Assembly: GCA_947500135.1 (NCBI GenBank)
Contig: CANMQX010000001.1
Span: 434,001 to 498,000, forward strand
Length of the DNA stretch: 64,000 nt
From: an uncultured Paracoccaceae bacterium
GTDB taxonomy: Bacteria > Pseudomonadota > Alphaproteobacteria > Rhodobacterales > Rhodobacteraceae
Direction of reading: 5' to 3'
Notes under the pieces: generated by a model
What the model was told of the DNA's origin: nothing
The model's database searches: none
Seen by the model: the letters and a program-made list of their open reading frames with translations, nothing else
Position numbers and translations under genes: made by a program
Part shown: in pieces, positions 16,276-25,219 of the stretch
Numbering within the stretch: the first letter of the stretch is position 1
Layout: each line of letters starts with the position of its first letter

Positions 16276-17178
16276 CTACCCCTCAGCCAGATAAGATGTA
16301 TCGCCCGCCGATTCCGGCTTGTTCTGGCCATGGATTTCAACATTCAGCGCGGCCCCCAACAGGATCAGATAGGCACTGACATAAAGCCACAGCAGCAAGC
16401 CAATCACGGCCCCGATGGATCCGTAAACCTCGTTGTAGCTGGCGAAATTGCTCAGGTAATAGGACAGGCCCACTGACGCTGCGACCCACAGGATCACCAC
16501 GACAAACGCACCCACGGTGAACCAACGACCGCGACCACCAATCCGGGCGGGGCCAAAGCGATAAAGCAGGTTCAGCGCCAGGATCAGAACGCCAAGGGCG
16601 ATCAGCCAGCGGGCACCTTCCAGCAACCAGGCGGTCTGGCCTTGCAGCAGCCAATCGGTCGCGGTGATCGTTGAAATCAGGGTAACGGCGATCGGCAGAA
16701 CCACAACCATCAGCACCGCAACAATCGCCATCGAGACAAGGGCGATGGTCAGCAAAAAGGCGACAAAAAGCTGAATGATCCCATTGCGCTGCCGATGCCC
16801 GGCAATGGCATTCAGCCCGCCAATCAGGGCGGCAACACCTGCCCTGCACGACCACAGCGCCAGCGCAATCGACACAACTGTGGCCCAGCCCAGCGCCTCG
16901 GACGGGGCGTTGACCAGACCATTGACCTGACTGGACAACAAATCATAGGCACCCGCGGGAATGATGCCTTCCATCAGCGTCAATTGTTCCGCGATGACAA
17001 CCGGATCGGCCACCAGACCGAAAATCGCAATCACGGCCGCAATGCCCGGAAAGATCCCGAACATCCCAAAAAATGCGACACCCGCCGCGATCAGGCCAAG
17101 GTGCTTTTCGCTGGCAGTCGTCCAGACGGCCATAAGGATGCGCCATACTCTCAGGGCCATTGCCATACCGTCCCTCAC
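16276..17178 (-). CDS. YihY/BrkB-family inner membrane protein
   Basis: 300-residue polytopic membrane protein of the YihY (formerly RNase BN/BrkB) family. Six or so hydrophobic segments are visible, starting at HLGLIAAGVAFFGMFGIFPG, the conserved first helix. The C-terminal half has the family motif YGSIGAVIGLLLWLYVSAYL, followed by LGAALNVEI. The biochemical role is not settled; earlier annotation as a ribonuclease is wrong for this family. It is monocistronic, and a promoter region is shared with the divergent kinase gene. Confidence 0.9.
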   Translation of the reverse strand: MRDGMAMALRVWRILMAVWTTASEKHLGLIAAGVAFFGMFGIFPGIAAVIAIFGLVADPVVIAEQLTLMEGIIPAGAYDLLSSQVNGLVNAPSEALGWATVVSIALALWSCRAGVAALIGGLNAIAGHRQRNGIIQLFVAFLLTIALVSMAIVAVLMVVVLPIAVTLISTITATDWLLQGQTAWLLEGARWLIALGVLILALNLLYRFGPARIGGRGRWFTVGAFVVVILWVAASVGLSYYLSNFASYNEVYGSIGAVIGLLLWLYVSAYLILLGAALNVEIHGQNKPESAGDTSYLAEG

Positions 17179-17362
17179 CTTTACCGCATCACGTTAAGGC
17201 CCAAAAATAGGGCAGATCCACCAATTTGCCACATTGCGCAGCGATCAAAGTCACACCTATGGGCAAGAATCCCGTCGCAGTCAAAAAATCGCTCGCCCGG
17301 GCCGGGACTTCGCGCTAGCCTGCCATAAAACAGGGCAAAGCCCGAATAAGGCAGGCAAAACT

Positions 17363-18016
17363 TTGAATACGCTCACACTTCACGTCAATGCGTTGGCGGA
17401 ACATCTTTTGGCGTCCGAACACGGGCGCAAGCTGGTCGCCGTGACAGGCGCACCGGGTTCGGGCAAATCCACGCTGGCTACCGAACTGGCGCGCAGGCTC
17501 AATCTGGGCAAGCGGCCCTCTGTCGTCGTGCCGATGGACGGGTTTCACTTGGACAATCGCGTTCTCGAAGACCGCGGAATGCAAACCCGCAAGGGTGCGC
17601 CGGAAACCTTTGACGGCCCCGGATTTGTTCGCCTGATCAAAGCGCTGAAAACCGGTGACGAAGTCTTTGCCCCAATCTTTGACCGGACCCGCGACATCGC
17701 CATTGCCGGTGCGGTCGCAGTGCCGCCAGAGGTTGAGATCGTGATCGTCGAAGGCAATTACCTGATGTTTAATGAGGCGCCATGGTCCGAACTGGCCGCG
17801 CTGTGGGACGTTAGCGCACGACTGGATGTACCGATGCCCGAACTGCGCGCGCGGCTGATCCATCGCTGGCTATCGCTGAACTATTCGCGTGCGGTGGCGA
17901 CCCGCCGGGCCGAAGGCAACGACATCCCCAATGCGCAGCGCGTGGTTGATCAGGCGCTGGAATGCGACTTCACATTTGACGGGCAACCGCATCCGGCCCC
18001 GAACCTACCGGCATAG
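17363..18016 (+). CDS. P-loop nucleoside/sugar kinase-like protein (uridine kinase/PRK family)
   Basis: About 217 residues of the phosphoribulokinase/uridine kinase/pantothenate kinase-like P-loop group. The Walker A motif is VTGAPGSGKSTLATELAR. Further features are PMDGFHLDN, the lid-like stretch KGAPETFDGPGFV, and the Walker B-like IVIVEGNYLMF. C-terminal residues RRAEGNDIPNAQRVV fit FrcK/YggC-type kinases annotated as fructose transport accessory or nucleoside triphosphate hydrolase. The phosphate acceptor is unknown. I favour a TTG start at 17363 (AGGCA upstream); an in-frame ATG at 17234 would add 43 unrelated residues. A REP-like pair follows its stop. Confidence 0.75.
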   Translation: MNTLTLHVNALAEHLLASEHGRKLVAVTGAPGSGKSTLATELARRLNLGKRPSVVVPMDGFHLDNRVLEDRGMQTRKGAPETFDGPGFVRLIKALKTGDEVFAPIFDRTRDIAIAGAVAVPPEVEIVIVEGNYLMFNEAPWSELAALWDVSARLDVPMPELRARLIHRWLSLNYSRAVATRRAEGNDIPNAQRVVDQALECDFTFDGQPHPAPNLPA

Positions 18017-18020
18017 AACG

Positions 18021-18093
18021 CCCCGTCCCGGACTTGACCCGGGACCTCTTTGTCAGCCAAGGGTGGAGGTCCCGGATCAAGTCCGGGACGGGG
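18021..18093. repeat. Paired REP-like palindromes, copy 2
   Basis: Two 28-bp arms (18021-18048 and 18066-18093) are inverted copies with a single mismatch, separated by 17 bp, and each arm itself holds a TCCCGGA-type hairpin. It fills the gap between the convergent kinase and TRAP permease genes, so it may protect or terminate both transcripts. It is the same family as 1251-1336. Confidence 0.85.
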
Positions 18094-19410
18094 TCATGGT
18101 CTGATCAGGAACAGCGTGATGACCGGGAACATCAGCAGGATAATCACCCGCAGAATATCAGAACCAACAAAGAACAATACCGCCTTGTAAGTCGCCGCCA
18201 TCGGCGTGTCCTTGTCCATATTGTTGATGATAAACAGGTTCATCCCCACCGGCGGCGTGATCAGCCCGACCTCCACCACGATCAGAACGAGGATACCGAA
18301 CCAGATCGCCACCTCTTCGGTGGTCATCCCAAAATCAAGGGTTGAGACGACAGGCCAAAAGATCGGGATCGTCAGCAGAATCATCGACAGGCTGTCCATC
18401 AAACAGCCCAGCACCAGATAGAATAACAGGATCAGGATCATCACCGTCCACGGGCTGAATCCCTGCCCTGCCACCCAACCCGACAATTCCTGCGGCACCT
18501 GTGTCAGCGCCAGAAACCCATTATAGAACCCTGCCCCCAGCACGATGAAAAAGATCATGCCGGTGCCCGTCGCCGTTTGCAGGATGCTGTCGCGGAACAC
18601 CGCCCAGTTCAGCGAGCCCGAGAATAGCGCGATCAACCCCGTCCCCATCGCGCCCACGGCAGCACCTTCGGTGGGCGTGAACCAGCCATTGTAAATCCCG
18701 CCCACCACCAGCGCAAAAACAATCAGTACTGGCCAGACCGCCAGCAACGCCTTGGCGCGGGCGGCATAAGGCAGGCGCGGATGGGTGCCTGCCTGATCAG
18801 GATAAAGCCGCACATAGATCGCAATCGTCAGCATGTAACCAAGGGCAGCCAGAATGCCGGGGATGAAGGCGGCGGCGAAGAGTTTGGCGATGTTTTGTTC
18901 GGTCAGAATGGCGTAGATGACAAGGATCACCGATGGCGGGATCAGAATGCCCAATGTGCCCCCTGCGGCCAGCGTCGCGGTCGAAAACCCGCCGGAATAG
19001 CCGTATTTTTTCAATTCCGGCAGAGCCACTCGGCTCATCGTGGCGGCGGTGGCCAATGATGACCCGCAAATCGCCCCGAACCCGGCACAGGCCCCGACTG
19101 CGGCCATGGCCATGCCACCCTTGCGATGGCCCAGCCAAGCCTCTGCCGCTTTGAACAAGGCGCGCGACATGCCCGACAGGGTTGCAAACTGTCCCATCAG
19201 CAGGAACATCGGAATGATCGACAGGTTATAGCTTGAGAAGGTGGAATAAACTTCTGACTTTAGCTTGGCCATGAACACCGTCGTGCCATCCGTGGCCAGA
19301 AACAATCCGCCAATGCCACAGATCAGCATCGCCAAACCAATCGGCGCGCGCAGAAAAATCAACAGCAGCAGAAACGGGAACGACAGATATCCAAGGGCCA
19401 GATCTGTCAT
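18094..19410 (-). CDS. dctM: TRAP transporter large permease, DctM type
   Basis: 438-residue DctM subunit, the 12-helix inner-membrane component of a tripartite ATP-independent periplasmic transporter, which takes up organic acids with sodium. Family features are the N-terminal LIFLRAPIGLAMLICGIGG, GSSLATAATMSRVALPEL, the segment GTLGILIPPSVILVIYAIL, and the C-terminal GLITPPVGMNLFI. The start ATG at 19410 overlaps the small-permease stop by 4 bp (ATGA). The genes for the small permease and the binding protein are upstream in the same operon, with an FAH-family hydrolase further upstream. Confidence 0.95.
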   Translation of the reverse strand: MTDLALGYLSFPFLLLLIFLRAPIGLAMLICGIGGLFLATDGTTVFMAKLKSEVYSTFSSYNLSIIPMFLLMGQFATLSGMSRALFKAAEAWLGHRKGGMAMAAVGACAGFGAICGSSLATAATMSRVALPELKKYGYSGGFSTATLAAGGTLGILIPPSVILVIYAILTEQNIAKLFAAAFIPGILAALGYMLTIAIYVRLYPDQAGTHPRLPYAARAKALLAVWPVLIVFALVVGGIYNGWFTPTEGAAVGAMGTGLIALFSGSLNWAVFRDSILQTATGTGMIFFIVLGAGFYNGFLALTQVPQELSGWVAGQGFSPWTVMILILLFYLVLGCLMDSLSMILLTIPIFWPVVSTLDFGMTTEEVAIWFGILVLIVVEVGLITPPVGMNLFIINNMDKDTPMAATYKAVLFFVGSDILRVIILLMFPVITLFLIRP

Positions 19411-19946
19411 CCTTGACGCACCCCTGTCAGGCGCATCACAGCACAGTAAAAGCTGACGACACTGGCCGTGATCGCAGCCACAAGGCTGGCGGCATAGGCC
19501 CACCAGACTGGGAATTGGATCAGGTAAGTTGTCTCGCGATAGCGGATCTTGTCCTGCATCCCCTCAAAAAGCCGCCATGTGATCAACATGATGGCCATCG
19601 CCATCACCACGCTCCAGAACATCGCAAGGGCGTTATTGACGCGCGGCCCAAGACCACCGGTAAAGATATCAACGGTCGCATGGGAGCCGTTCAACTGGGT
19701 TAGCGGCAGAAAGGCGAAAATGGCAAAGGCAATGCCAGCCTCAACCAGTTCGAAATCACCCGTCACCGGACCAACACCGCGTTCCAACAACCAGGGACCA
19801 AGCGCGCCCAGATAGCCCGCATGCGATAGATCATTCGCCTCGCGACCCAGCACGCTGACACAGACAATCACCACCAGCAGGCACAACACAATGCCACCCA
19901 GCAGCGCCATAAAGCGCGCCATATGTGTGATCAGAACATGCAACAA
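19407..19946 (-). CDS. dctQ: TRAP transporter small permease, DctQ type
   Basis: 179-residue four-helix DctQ subunit. Hydrophobic segments lie at about residues 10-33, 67-85, 105-127 and 147-170. The family motif is visible around FLPLTQLNGSHATVDIFTG. It pairs with DctM downstream (4-bp overlap) and receives substrate from the DctP protein encoded upstream. A long loop between helices 1 and 2 (REANDLSHAGYLGALGP) is somewhat unusual in length. Confidence 0.9.
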   Translation of the reverse strand: MLHVLITHMARFMALLGGIVLCLLVVIVCVSVLGREANDLSHAGYLGALGPWLLERGVGPVTGDFELVEAGIAFAIFAFLPLTQLNGSHATVDIFTGGLGPRVNNALAMFWSVVMAMAIMLITWRLFEGMQDKIRYRETTYLIQFPVWWAYAASLVAAITASVVSFYCAVMRLTGVRQG

Positions 19947-19965
19947 ATCAGGTCTCCGGACGCAA

Positions 19966-19997
19966 TGCGACCCCCAAGATGCATCCCGGGGGTCGCA
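19966..19997 (-). promoter_or_regulatory. mRNA hairpin between dctP and dctQ
   Basis: Perfect 10-bp stem TGCGACCCCC / GGGGGTCGCA with a 12-base loop, directly after the dctP stop codon. It lacks a T-run on the minus strand, so it more likely stabilises the dctP message or reduces read-through into the permease genes than ends transcription fully. Confidence 0.65.
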
Positions 19998-20003
19998 AGT
20001 TTT

Positions 20004-21035
20004 TTAGTTGCCTGACGAATGCTTGGCAATCAGCGCGGTTGCGGCCTCATAAAGGCCGGTGCCGTCGATACCCGCCGCGTCAGCCTCCGCAATCCAGTTG
20101 TCGATTGTGGGCTGTGCGGCCTCTTTCCAGGCAGCGACCTGATCATCGCTGAGCGTGACGATGTTGTTGCCTGCACCCACAGCCAGTTCGCGGCCCGGCG
20201 CGTCATATTCCTGCATCGTCCGACCTGCAAAGGCGGAAAACTCTAGCCCGGAATTGGCATCAATCACGGCCTTCAGATCATCGGGCAGCCCGTCATAGGC
20301 GGCGTTGTTCATCGCAAAGATAAAGGCGGTTGTATAAAGCGCCTGACCGGGGAATTCAGTGTGATTGCCCACCAATTCCTGCACTTTCAACGCGGGCACA
20401 ACCTCCCACGGGATCACGGCGCCATCAATCACGCCTTTTGATAATGCCTCTGGCACGGCTGGGACGGGCATGCCAACTGATGTCGCCCCCAGCCCGGTGA
20501 ACAGGGTTGTCGTGGTGCGGGTCGGCGCGCGCAGTTTCAGACCGTTCAGGTCACCCACATCGGTGATCGGACGGCTGGTATGCATCACGCCCGGACCATG
20601 CACCCAAAGGCCAAGCGGCTTGAAGGCGGCAAATTCGGTTTCCATCATCCGTTCTTCGGCCAGTTCCCAATAGGCACGGCTGGTCGCCTCTGCATCTGGC
20701 GAAATGAAGGGCAGTTCGAACACTTCGACCTGCGGGAAACGGCCCGGCGTGTAACCGGCCACGGTCCAGATGATATCAGCCACACCATCGATGGCCTGAT
20801 CGATCAGTTCGGGGGGGCGCCCGCCAAGCTGCATGGATGGGAAACGGTCAATCTTGATCCGGCCATCGCTATCGGCCTCGACCTTGTCGGCCCAGACATC
20901 CAGAATATGGGCGGGCACATTGGCCTGCGCTGGCAGGAATTGATGCAGGCGCAGTGTGACCTCTTGTGCAACGGCACCGGTGCCCAGCAGGGCAGCAGTC
21001 ATCAGGCCCAGCATTGTGCGGCGTGTGGTTGTCAT
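20004..21035 (-). CDS. dctP: TRAP transporter substrate-binding protein, DctP type
   Basis: 343-residue periplasmic DctP protein with a signal peptide (TRRTMLGLMTAALLGTGAVA, cleavage about residue 23, with a twin-arginine-like TRR). The mature part has the DctP features LRLHQFLPAQANVP, GVADIIWTVAGYTPGRFPQV and DLNGLKLRAPTRTTTTLF. The arginine in KLRAP is the usual carboxylate-binding residue, so an organic acid ligand is expected. It lies downstream of an FAH-family hydrolase gene by 71 bp on the same strand, which suggests that the hydrolase acts on the imported acid or its product. Confidence 0.93.
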   Translation of the reverse strand: MTTTRRTMLGLMTAALLGTGAVAQEVTLRLHQFLPAQANVPAHILDVWADKVEADSDGRIKIDRFPSMQLGGRPPELIDQAIDGVADIIWTVAGYTPGRFPQVEVFELPFISPDAEATSRAYWELAEERMMETEFAAFKPLGLWVHGPGVMHTSRPITDVGDLNGLKLRAPTRTTTTLFTGLGATSVGMPVPAVPEALSKGVIDGAVIPWEVVPALKVQELVGNHTEFPGQALYTTAFIFAMNNAAYDGLPDDLKAVIDANSGLEFSAFAGRTMQEYDAPGRELAVGAGNNIVTLSDDQVAAWKEAAQPTIDNWIAEADAAGIDGTGLYEAATALIAKHSSGN

Positions 21036-21106
21036 GGTGATCCTCCCTTGATCATATCTGGGAGGAGTTTGAGACTATGCACCAACAAGACGCAAGTCAG
21101 ATTTGA

Positions 21107-21793
21107 TCAGACGATGTGGGTGCGCACCGGATCAAGATCGCCGATTGTACCATGCAGCACGTCACCGCGCGTCACTGGTCCGACCCCCGCCGGGGTGCCT
21201 GTCATGATCAAATCACCGGGCTGCAATGTGTAAAGTGTGGACAGATCAGCAATGATTTCGCGCACCGACCAGACCATATCTGACAGCAACGCATCCTGCA
21301 CCACCAGATCATTTACCCGCAGCTGGATTTTCAGCCCGCCCAAGGGTCCCACATCCTCTTTGCGGGTGATCGGCGCGATGATAGCGGCGTTTTCGAAATC
21401 CTTGCCGGTGTCCCATGGACGGCGCTTTTCCTTTGCGCGGGCCTGCAAATCGCGGCGGGTCATATCGAGACCGCAACCATAGCCAAACACAGCATCCATC
21501 GCGTCAGCCTGTGATATTTCGCGGGCCTCTGCCCCAATGGCGACAACCAGTTCCATTTCGTGATGCAGATCGGCAGTGCGGGGTGGATAGGGCATATCCT
21601 GCCCCGACGGCAGCACAGCATGGGCGGATTTTGTGAAATAGAACGGCGCCTCGCGATCCACCTGATGACCCATTTCGGCGGCATGGGCGGCATAGTTGCG
21701 GCCAACACAGAAAATCCGGGCCACCGGGAACCCGGGCAAGCCCTTGACAGGGATGATCGGGGACGGGGGCTGTGGGAAAAGCGTGTCGGTCAT
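21107..21793 (-). CDS. Fumarylacetoacetate hydrolase family protein
   Basis: 228-residue FAH-fold enzyme that cleaves carbon-carbon bonds in acylpyruvates or similar 2-oxo acids in the cytoplasm. The metal-binding residues are seen in DLHHEMELVVAIG and the later GYGCGLDMTRRDLQ (E, E and D in family order). KSRG-type features include WDTGKDFENAA and MTGTPAGVGPV near the C-terminus. Length and the FTKSAHAV segment resemble fumarylpyruvate or acylpyruvate hydrolases. Probably cotranscribed with the TRAP genes downstream. Its start codon region touches the divergent PqiA-like gene. Confidence 0.88.
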   Translation of the reverse strand: MTDTLFPQPPSPIIPVKGLPGFPVARIFCVGRNYAAHAAEMGHQVDREAPFYFTKSAHAVLPSGQDMPYPPRTADLHHEMELVVAIGAEAREISQADAMDAVFGYGCGLDMTRRDLQARAKEKRRPWDTGKDFENAAIIAPITRKEDVGPLGGLKIQLRVNDLVVQDALLSDMVWSVREIIADLSTLYTLQPGDLIMTGTPAGVGPVTRGDVLHGTIGDLDPVRTHIV

Positions 21794-22523
21794 GCAGCAT
21801 GCCTTATGGATTGCGTTGAAGGGCAGCGGCCCATGGCCTATCTATGGCCTCAGGCGGATATACCGCGCATCATCAAAAGGGCAAACCCTGCCATTGCAAC
21901 ACGCATTACCATCGCTGGATGATCTGGTCGCCTGTCCGCAATGCGACACGCTGCACCATGCAGGCACCCTGCCCGACAATGCGCGCGCGCATTGCCAGCG
22001 TTGCGGGATCGTACTGATGACATCGCAGCCCACGGCGATGGCACGCATCCTCAGCCTTGCCCTGACAGCATTCATCATGATGATCGCCGCGGTCAGTTTC
22101 CCGTTTCTGACGCTGGATGCAGGCGGGCTGCATAACGCCACATCGGTGATTGACGCGGTGCTGGCGTTTAATGACGGTCTGGCGATCCCACTGGCTGTGG
22201 CGGTTGCGTTTTTTATCATGGTGATCCCGCTGATCCGGCTGGCGGCACTGATCTATGCGCTGGGACCGCTGGTGCGCGAGGCACCGGCGCGGCCCGGTGC
22301 ACGCAAGGCGTTCGGGCTGGCCGAACGGTTGCGGCCATGGAGCATGGCGGAAATATTCATCGTGGGCGTGACTGTCGCCCTGATCAAGGTAGCAGGCCTT
22401 GCGGCTGTGACCATCGGGCCCGCTTTCTGGGCTTTCGCGGGTGTTGTGATTATCACGGTGCTCAAGGATCAATTGATTTGCAGGTATTCGATTTGGGAAG
22501 CACTGGACCAATCAGCGGGCTGA
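21792..22523 (+). CDS. pqiA: PqiA-domain membrane protein (first half)
   Basis: PqiA/LetA-type inner-membrane protein of about 210-243 residues carrying one PqiA domain. A zinc-ribbon-like pair, CPQC...CQRC (about 22 residues apart), precedes four membrane helices, the second and third of which flank a short basic loop (REAPARPGARKAF). E. coli PqiA holds two such domains in one chain; here the second is the next gene. Partners in the operon are PqiB and PqiC, which bridge the envelope for lipid traffic. The start is uncertain: ATG 21792 overlaps the divergent FAH start, while TTG 21894 lies close before the zinc motif. Confidence 0.8.
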   Translation: MQHALWIALKGSGPWPIYGLRRIYRASSKGQTLPLQHALPSLDDLVACPQCDTLHHAGTLPDNARAHCQRCGIVLMTSQPTAMARILSLALTAFIMMIAAVSFPFLTLDAGGLHNATSVIDAVLAFNDGLAIPLAVAVAFFIMVIPLIRLAALIYALGPLVREAPARPGARKAFGLAERLRPWSMAEIFIVGVTVALIKVAGLAAVTIGPAFWAFAGVVIITVLKDQLICRYSIWEALDQSAG

Positions 22524-23125
22524 TCACGGCGCGCGAGGCCGGGCTTGTCGCCTGCCAGCGCTGCGGTCAGGTCCATAAACGGGACGCTGTCTATTGTAAG
22601 CGTTGCGAAGGCGCGCTGCAAAGCCGGGACACCGAAAGCCTGCAAAAGGTCTGGGCGTGGCTGATTGCCGGTATGATCGCCTATATCCCGGCCAATGTGT
22701 ATCCGATGCTGCTGACGTCCACGCTGGTCGAACGCAGCGAAAGCACAATCATCGGTGGTGTGTGGGAACTGATCCATCACGGCTCTATCGGGATCGCGAT
22801 CATTGTCTTTGTGGCCTCTGTGATGATCCCGATGGGGAAATTCGTCGCAATCATCTATCTGGCGGTCACCGTGCAGCAACGGTCGGGCGCACATCAGCAT
22901 GGGCGGCACAAGGCTTACGAAATCGTTGAATTCATTGGGCGTTGGTCGATGATCGATGTGTTTGTCGTTGCAATCCTGTCGGCGCTGGTGCAACTCAACA
23001 CTATTGCCACGATTAACCCCGGCATTGCTGCCGTCAGCTTTGCCCTTTCGGTGATATTCACGATGCTGTCGGCGCAAAGCTTTGACGCACGTTTGATCTG
23101 GGACGCTGACAGGACCGCAGGATGA
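22478..23125 (+). CDS. pqiA: PqiA-domain membrane protein (second half)
   Basis: About 215 residues with the second PqiA domain: a zinc-binding pair CQRC...CKRC, then four helices including LIAGMIAYIPANVYPMLLTS, which has the family YIPANxxP motif, and GRWSMIDVFVVAILSALVQL. I favour a TTG start at 22478, which overlaps the upstream half-gene by 46 bp; no ATG occurs near the zinc motif in frame. The stop overlaps pqiB by 4 bp (ATGA), showing translational coupling through the operon. The split of one two-domain protein into two overlapping genes is the notable feature. Confidence 0.82.
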   Translation: MQVFDLGSTGPISGLITAREAGLVACQRCGQVHKRDAVYCKRCEGALQSRDTESLQKVWAWLIAGMIAYIPANVYPMLLTSTLVERSESTIIGGVWELIHHGSIGIAIIVFVASVMIPMGKFVAIIYLAVTVQQRSGAHQHGRHKAYEIVEFIGRWSMIDVFVVAILSALVQLNTIATINPGIAAVSFALSVIFTMLSAQSFDARLIWDADRTAG

Positions 23126-25215
23126 GCAACACAGAACCGACAGGCCCGGCAGGGCTGGATGTGCGCCCGGTAAAGCGACCGGTCTGGAAACGGCTGTCGC
23201 TCGTTTGGCTTGTGCCGCTCATCGCACTTAGCGCGTCACTTTATGCCGCCTGGCAAAGTTATCAGGACCAGGGCACGCTAATCACCATCAGTTTTGAAAA
23301 TGCAGCCGGGATCACCGCCGGCGAAACCGCAATTAAATACCGCGACGTCACCGTGGGCGAGGTTGAGGATGTCGAATTCGCCTTTGGCCTGACCGATGTG
23401 CTGGTCCATGCTCGGATCGACAAAACCGTGGCCCCCTATCTGGATGATGACGCGCAATTCTGGGTCGTGCGCCCCGATGTGTCGGTGCGCGGGATTACCG
23501 GGCTCGATACGGTGCTGTCCGGCGTCTATATCGAAGGTAACTGGGACACCGATGCCGATGTGGCGCAATTTGAATTTGTTGGCATGGAACAGCCCGCGCT
23601 GACGCGGGCGGGCCAGCGCGGCACCCAGATCGTGCTGCGCGCAAATGATGGCAGCGCCTTGTCCGAAGGTGCGCCAGTGCTGCACAAGGGCATTCAGGTG
23701 GGCTATCTGGAAACGCCTGAATTGTCGTCCAATGGCAGGCAGGTCGTCGTCACCGCCTTTATCGAAAGCCCCTATGACCGGCGCGTCACTTCAAGCACGC
23801 GGTTTTGGGACACATCCGGTTTCAGCGTATCGTTTGGGACGGGCGGCGTCTCACTGGATGTGAACTCGCTCGCCTCGCTGATCGAAGGCGGGGTTGCGTT
23901 CGACACGATCGTATCGGGCGGCAACCCGGTGCGCGACGGGCAAGTGTTCGATATCTTTGACGAAGAACAAGCCGCCCGCGACAGCCTGTTTATCGATCCC
24001 AACGCCGCCGTTCTGGAAATGGCCGTCCTTTTTGAACAATCGGTCAGTGGCCTGTCCGAAGGGGCAGAGGTCCGGTTTCAGGGTATTCGGATCGGTGAAG
24101 TCAGCGACCTGAGCGCGATTGTCGTCGGCGAAAGTGAAAGCGCCGAAGTGCGACTGCAGGCCGTCTTGTCCATTGAACCCTCACGGCTGGGGATGAGCGT
24201 GGATGCCACCCCCGATGCAGCGCTTGCGCTGATCTCGGATTTCGTGGCGCGTGGTTTAAGGGCGCGCATGGTAACCGGCAATATCCTGTCCGGCGCACTG
24301 CTTGTCGAACTCGTGCAGATAGACGATGCCCTGCCCGCCATCGTGACCCTGACATCTGGCCAATACCCCGTCATCCCCACCACAGGGTCCGAAATTTCGG
24401 ACGTCGCCGCCACGGCCGAAGGCGTGCTGGCGCGGATCAATGCGCTACCGGTCGAGGATCTGATGGATGGTGCCATCGATATGATGGACAGCATCGAACG
24501 GCTGGCCAATGATGAATACACGCGTGCGGCACCAGCCGCCCTTGTTGAGTTGCTGGACGAGACGCGGACACTGGTCGCCTCCGAAGATACGCAAGCCATT
24601 CCGGGCGATCTGCGCACGGTCATCCGCGATCTGGACGCCATCGTCGCCAGCGCGGCAGAGGCAGACCTGATCGGTGATCTGGACAGCGTTCTGGAAACCG
24701 CAAATGCCGCGGTTGCCAATCTGGATGCGGCCACCGAAAACCTGCCCGAGATCATCGCACAGGTTGAGGCGCTGACAGCCAAGGCCAATGCGCTGGCGCT
24801 GGAAGGATTGATTGCAACGGCAAATGATACACTTGCCGGGATCGACGATCTGGTCAGCAGCGATGATGCAGCCGCCCTGCCCGGCACGCTGAATAACGCA
24901 TTGGATGAAATGCGCGGCTTTCTGGCCGAAGTACGCGAAGGCGGCGCAATTGAAAACGTGAACGCCGCGCTGGAGGCTGCAAATCAGGCTGCACAAGCGA
25001 TTGAAACATCCGTCAGCACCCTGCCGGAACTTTCAGCCCGCGCCAGCAGGCTCGTCGCCCAGACCGAGGCGGTGGTCAACACCTATAGCGAACGCTCGCG
25101 TTTCGGGACCGAAACGCTGCAAACCCTGCGTGATATCCAGACAGCGGCCGATGCCGTCTCTGCCCTTGCCCGGACGATCCAGCGCAACCCCAACTCATTG
25201 CTGACAGGACGGTAA
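23122..25215 (+). CDS. pqiB: PqiB-like MCE-domain intermembrane lipid transport protein
   Basis: 697-residue MCE protein. One N-terminal membrane helix (about residues 27-45) anchors it in the inner membrane. Three MCE domains follow at about residues 50-145, 165-260 and 285-395; each has the pattern of a G-x-x-V-R-Y/F-x-G-I-x-V-G-x-V type strand set (for example IKYRDVTVGEVEDV and VRFQGIRIGEVSDL). The C-terminal 270 residues are alanine-rich helix that would form the needle-like coiled coil seen in PqiB. Family members stack as hexamers to make a periplasmic channel for lipids. It is coupled to pqiA upstream, and pqiC starts 4 bp later. Confidence 0.95.
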   Translation: MSNTEPTGPAGLDVRPVKRPVWKRLSLVWLVPLIALSASLYAAWQSYQDQGTLITISFENAAGITAGETAIKYRDVTVGEVEDVEFAFGLTDVLVHARIDKTVAPYLDDDAQFWVVRPDVSVRGITGLDTVLSGVYIEGNWDTDADVAQFEFVGMEQPALTRAGQRGTQIVLRANDGSALSEGAPVLHKGIQVGYLETPELSSNGRQVVVTAFIESPYDRRVTSSTRFWDTSGFSVSFGTGGVSLDVNSLASLIEGGVAFDTIVSGGNPVRDGQVFDIFDEEQAARDSLFIDPNAAVLEMAVLFEQSVSGLSEGAEVRFQGIRIGEVSDLSAIVVGESESAEVRLQAVLSIEPSRLGMSVDATPDAALALISDFVARGLRARMVTGNILSGALLVELVQIDDALPAIVTLTSGQYPVIPTTGSEISDVAATAEGVLARINALPVEDLMDGAIDMMDSIERLANDEYTRAAPAALVELLDETRTLVASEDTQAIPGDLRTVIRDLDAIVASAAEADLIGDLDSVLETANAAVANLDAATENLPEIIAQVEALTAKANALALEGLIATANDTLAGIDDLVSSDDAAALPGTLNNALDEMRGFLAEVREGGAIENVNAALEAANQAAQAIETSVSTLPELSARASRLVAQTEAVVNTYSERSRFGTETLQTLRDIQTAADAVSALARTIQRNPNSLLTGR

Positions 25216-25219
25216 CGCC

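Noticed and set aside
16795..17328. 177-codon plus-strand frame opposite the YihY gene
   Set aside because: Polar antisense reading of membrane helices; no start signal and no similarity to a known family.
24078..24887. 269-codon open frame on the minus strand
   Set aside because: It lies inside pqiB, opposite its alanine-rich coiled coil; serine/alanine-rich shadow without a ribosome site.
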